DNA of 64,000 bases from Mucilaginibacter saanensis (GTDB taxonomy: Bacteria > Bacteroidota > Bacteroidia > Sphingobacteriales > Sphingobacteriaceae). Location of the stretch: the NCBI RefSeq assembly GCF_014200575.1, contig NZ_JACHBZ010000002.1:496001-560000 (forward strand). The letters run 5' to 3'. This document shows, one piece after another, positions 63,593 through 64,000 of this stretch. The number at the start of each line of letters is the position of its first letter. The first letter of the stretch is position 1. The notes beneath the pieces are model-generated. The model saw only the letters and a list, made by a program, of their open reading frames with translations. It searched no databases and had not been told where the DNA came from. Made by a program: the position numbers and the translations under genes.

Positions 63593-64000
63593 ATGACTGA
63601 AGAAAAAGACAATAGCTCGCCCAATCCCAATCCATCGAGGCGGGAGTTTCTTAAAACAAGTACCATTGCTGCCGCAAGCTTTATGATCGTTCCCCGTTTT
63701 GTATTGGGTGGTAAAGGTTTTACAGCTCCAAGCGATCGTCTGATTATTGCCAGCGTTGGCGCCGGCGGTAAAGGACAGAGCGATATTGCTAATTTTTATA
63801 AAAGTGGTAAAGCCGAAATCGCATTTTTATGCGATGTGGATGACAGAAGATCGGCTAAAACCCGTGCAGATTTCCCTAAAGCCAAGTATTATAAAGACTG
63901 GCGCGAAATGTATGATAAGGAATCAAAACATTTTGATGCCGTATCAATTTCAACGCCAGATCATAACCATGCTATAATTACGTATCATGCCATGCAATTG
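63593..64000 (+). CDS. Tat-exported Gfo/Idh/MocA oxidoreductase, 3' truncated
   Basis: 136 codons from the ATG at 63593 to the window edge. It has a polar leader, then a Tat motif SRREFLKTS and hydrophobic stretch, then a Rossmann fold (LIIASVGAGGKGQSDIANFY) and the family segment VSISTPDHNHA. The Lys-Pro motif would lie beyond the window. It resembles the oxidoreductase at 36442 in design. It is probably the last or a later gene of the sugar-oxidation cluster. Confidence 0.9.
   Translation, partial: MTEEKDNSSPNPNPSRREFLKTSTIAAASFMIVPRFVLGGKGFTAPSDRLIIASVGAGGKGQSDIANFYKSGKAEIAFLCDVDDRRSAKTRADFPKAKYYKDWREMYDKESKHFDAVSISTPDHNHAIITYHAMQL

Noticed and set aside
1..64000. tRNA genes in the intergenic gaps
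   Set aside because: No GTTCRANNC-type T-loop with a matching acceptor stem was seen in any spacer on either strand by eye; a tRNA search program would settle it.

Overview
The window is about 64 kb of chromosomal DNA from a Bacteroidota bacterium, most likely family Sphingobacteriaceae (Mucilaginibacter- or Pedobacter-like). This is inferred from the SusC/SusD pair, FecR and ECF sigma regulation, a propeller-type hybrid histidine kinase, DUF1080 and GMC-dehydrogenase sugar-oxidation genes, AT-rich leaders with few Shine-Dalgarno sites, and TAnnTTTG promoter boxes. I saw no rRNA, tRNA, CRISPR array, prophage or intact insertion sequence. Both ends cut a gene: a GH127-like glycosidase on the left and a Tat-type Gfo/Idh/MocA oxidoreductase on the right.

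Region 1 (1-20 kb) is a glycan-utilisation locus. A GH127 gene faces a seven-gene minus-strand operon (11401 down to 1767): Fe-alcohol dehydrogenase, DapA-type aldolase, PdxA-type dehydrogenase, four-carbon acid-sugar kinase, SSS symporter, SGNH O-acetylesterase and a six-hairpin glycosidase-like protein. Next come SusD and SusC (with an STN signalling domain), anti-sigma FecR, a divergent ECF sigma factor and a LacI repressor. The logic is outer-membrane uptake, periplasmic deacetylation and cleavage, import by the symporter, then breakdown of an acid sugar to C3 compounds. The substrate is unknown.

Region 2 (20-36 kb) is mostly general cellular genes: TapB-like secreted protein, Crp/Fnr regulator, cupin, pirin, methyltransferase, DUF92 protein, MtfA peptidase, YycJ-like metallo-hydrolase, YceH, a 1432-residue hybrid sensor kinase, VF530 protein, a degenerate DEAD-box protein, TruA, a CDGSH protein, an aldo/keto reductase and an MmcQ/YjbR protein.

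Region 3 (36-40 kb) has a Tat-type Gfo/Idh/MocA oxidoreductase, a double DUF1080 protein and a di-haem cytochrome c. It resembles one half of a periplasmic 3-keto-glycoside pathway.

Region 4 (40-56.6 kb) has a small zinc-ribbon protein, AccC, a HAD phosphatase, an ABC exporter, a small lipoprotein, an unlisted 50-residue membrane protein, a short element bounded by 20-bp inverted repeats, DUF983, an AraC regulator, a second aldo/keto reductase, a FUSC protein, PEP carboxylase, a TonB-C-like protein, a thioesterase and a fatty-acid desaturase.

Region 5 (56.7-64 kb) is a co-directional sugar-oxidation cluster: TolB-like propeller protein, Tat-exported TIM-barrel isomerase, gluconate-2-dehydrogenase subunit-3 protein, two paralogous GMC dehydrogenases and the truncated Gfo/Idh/MocA gene. 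With region 3 it suggests oxidation of glycosides at C3 in the periplasm followed by non-hydrolytic cleavage. Intergenic DNA holds several recurring short motifs and palindromes, described in the findings.
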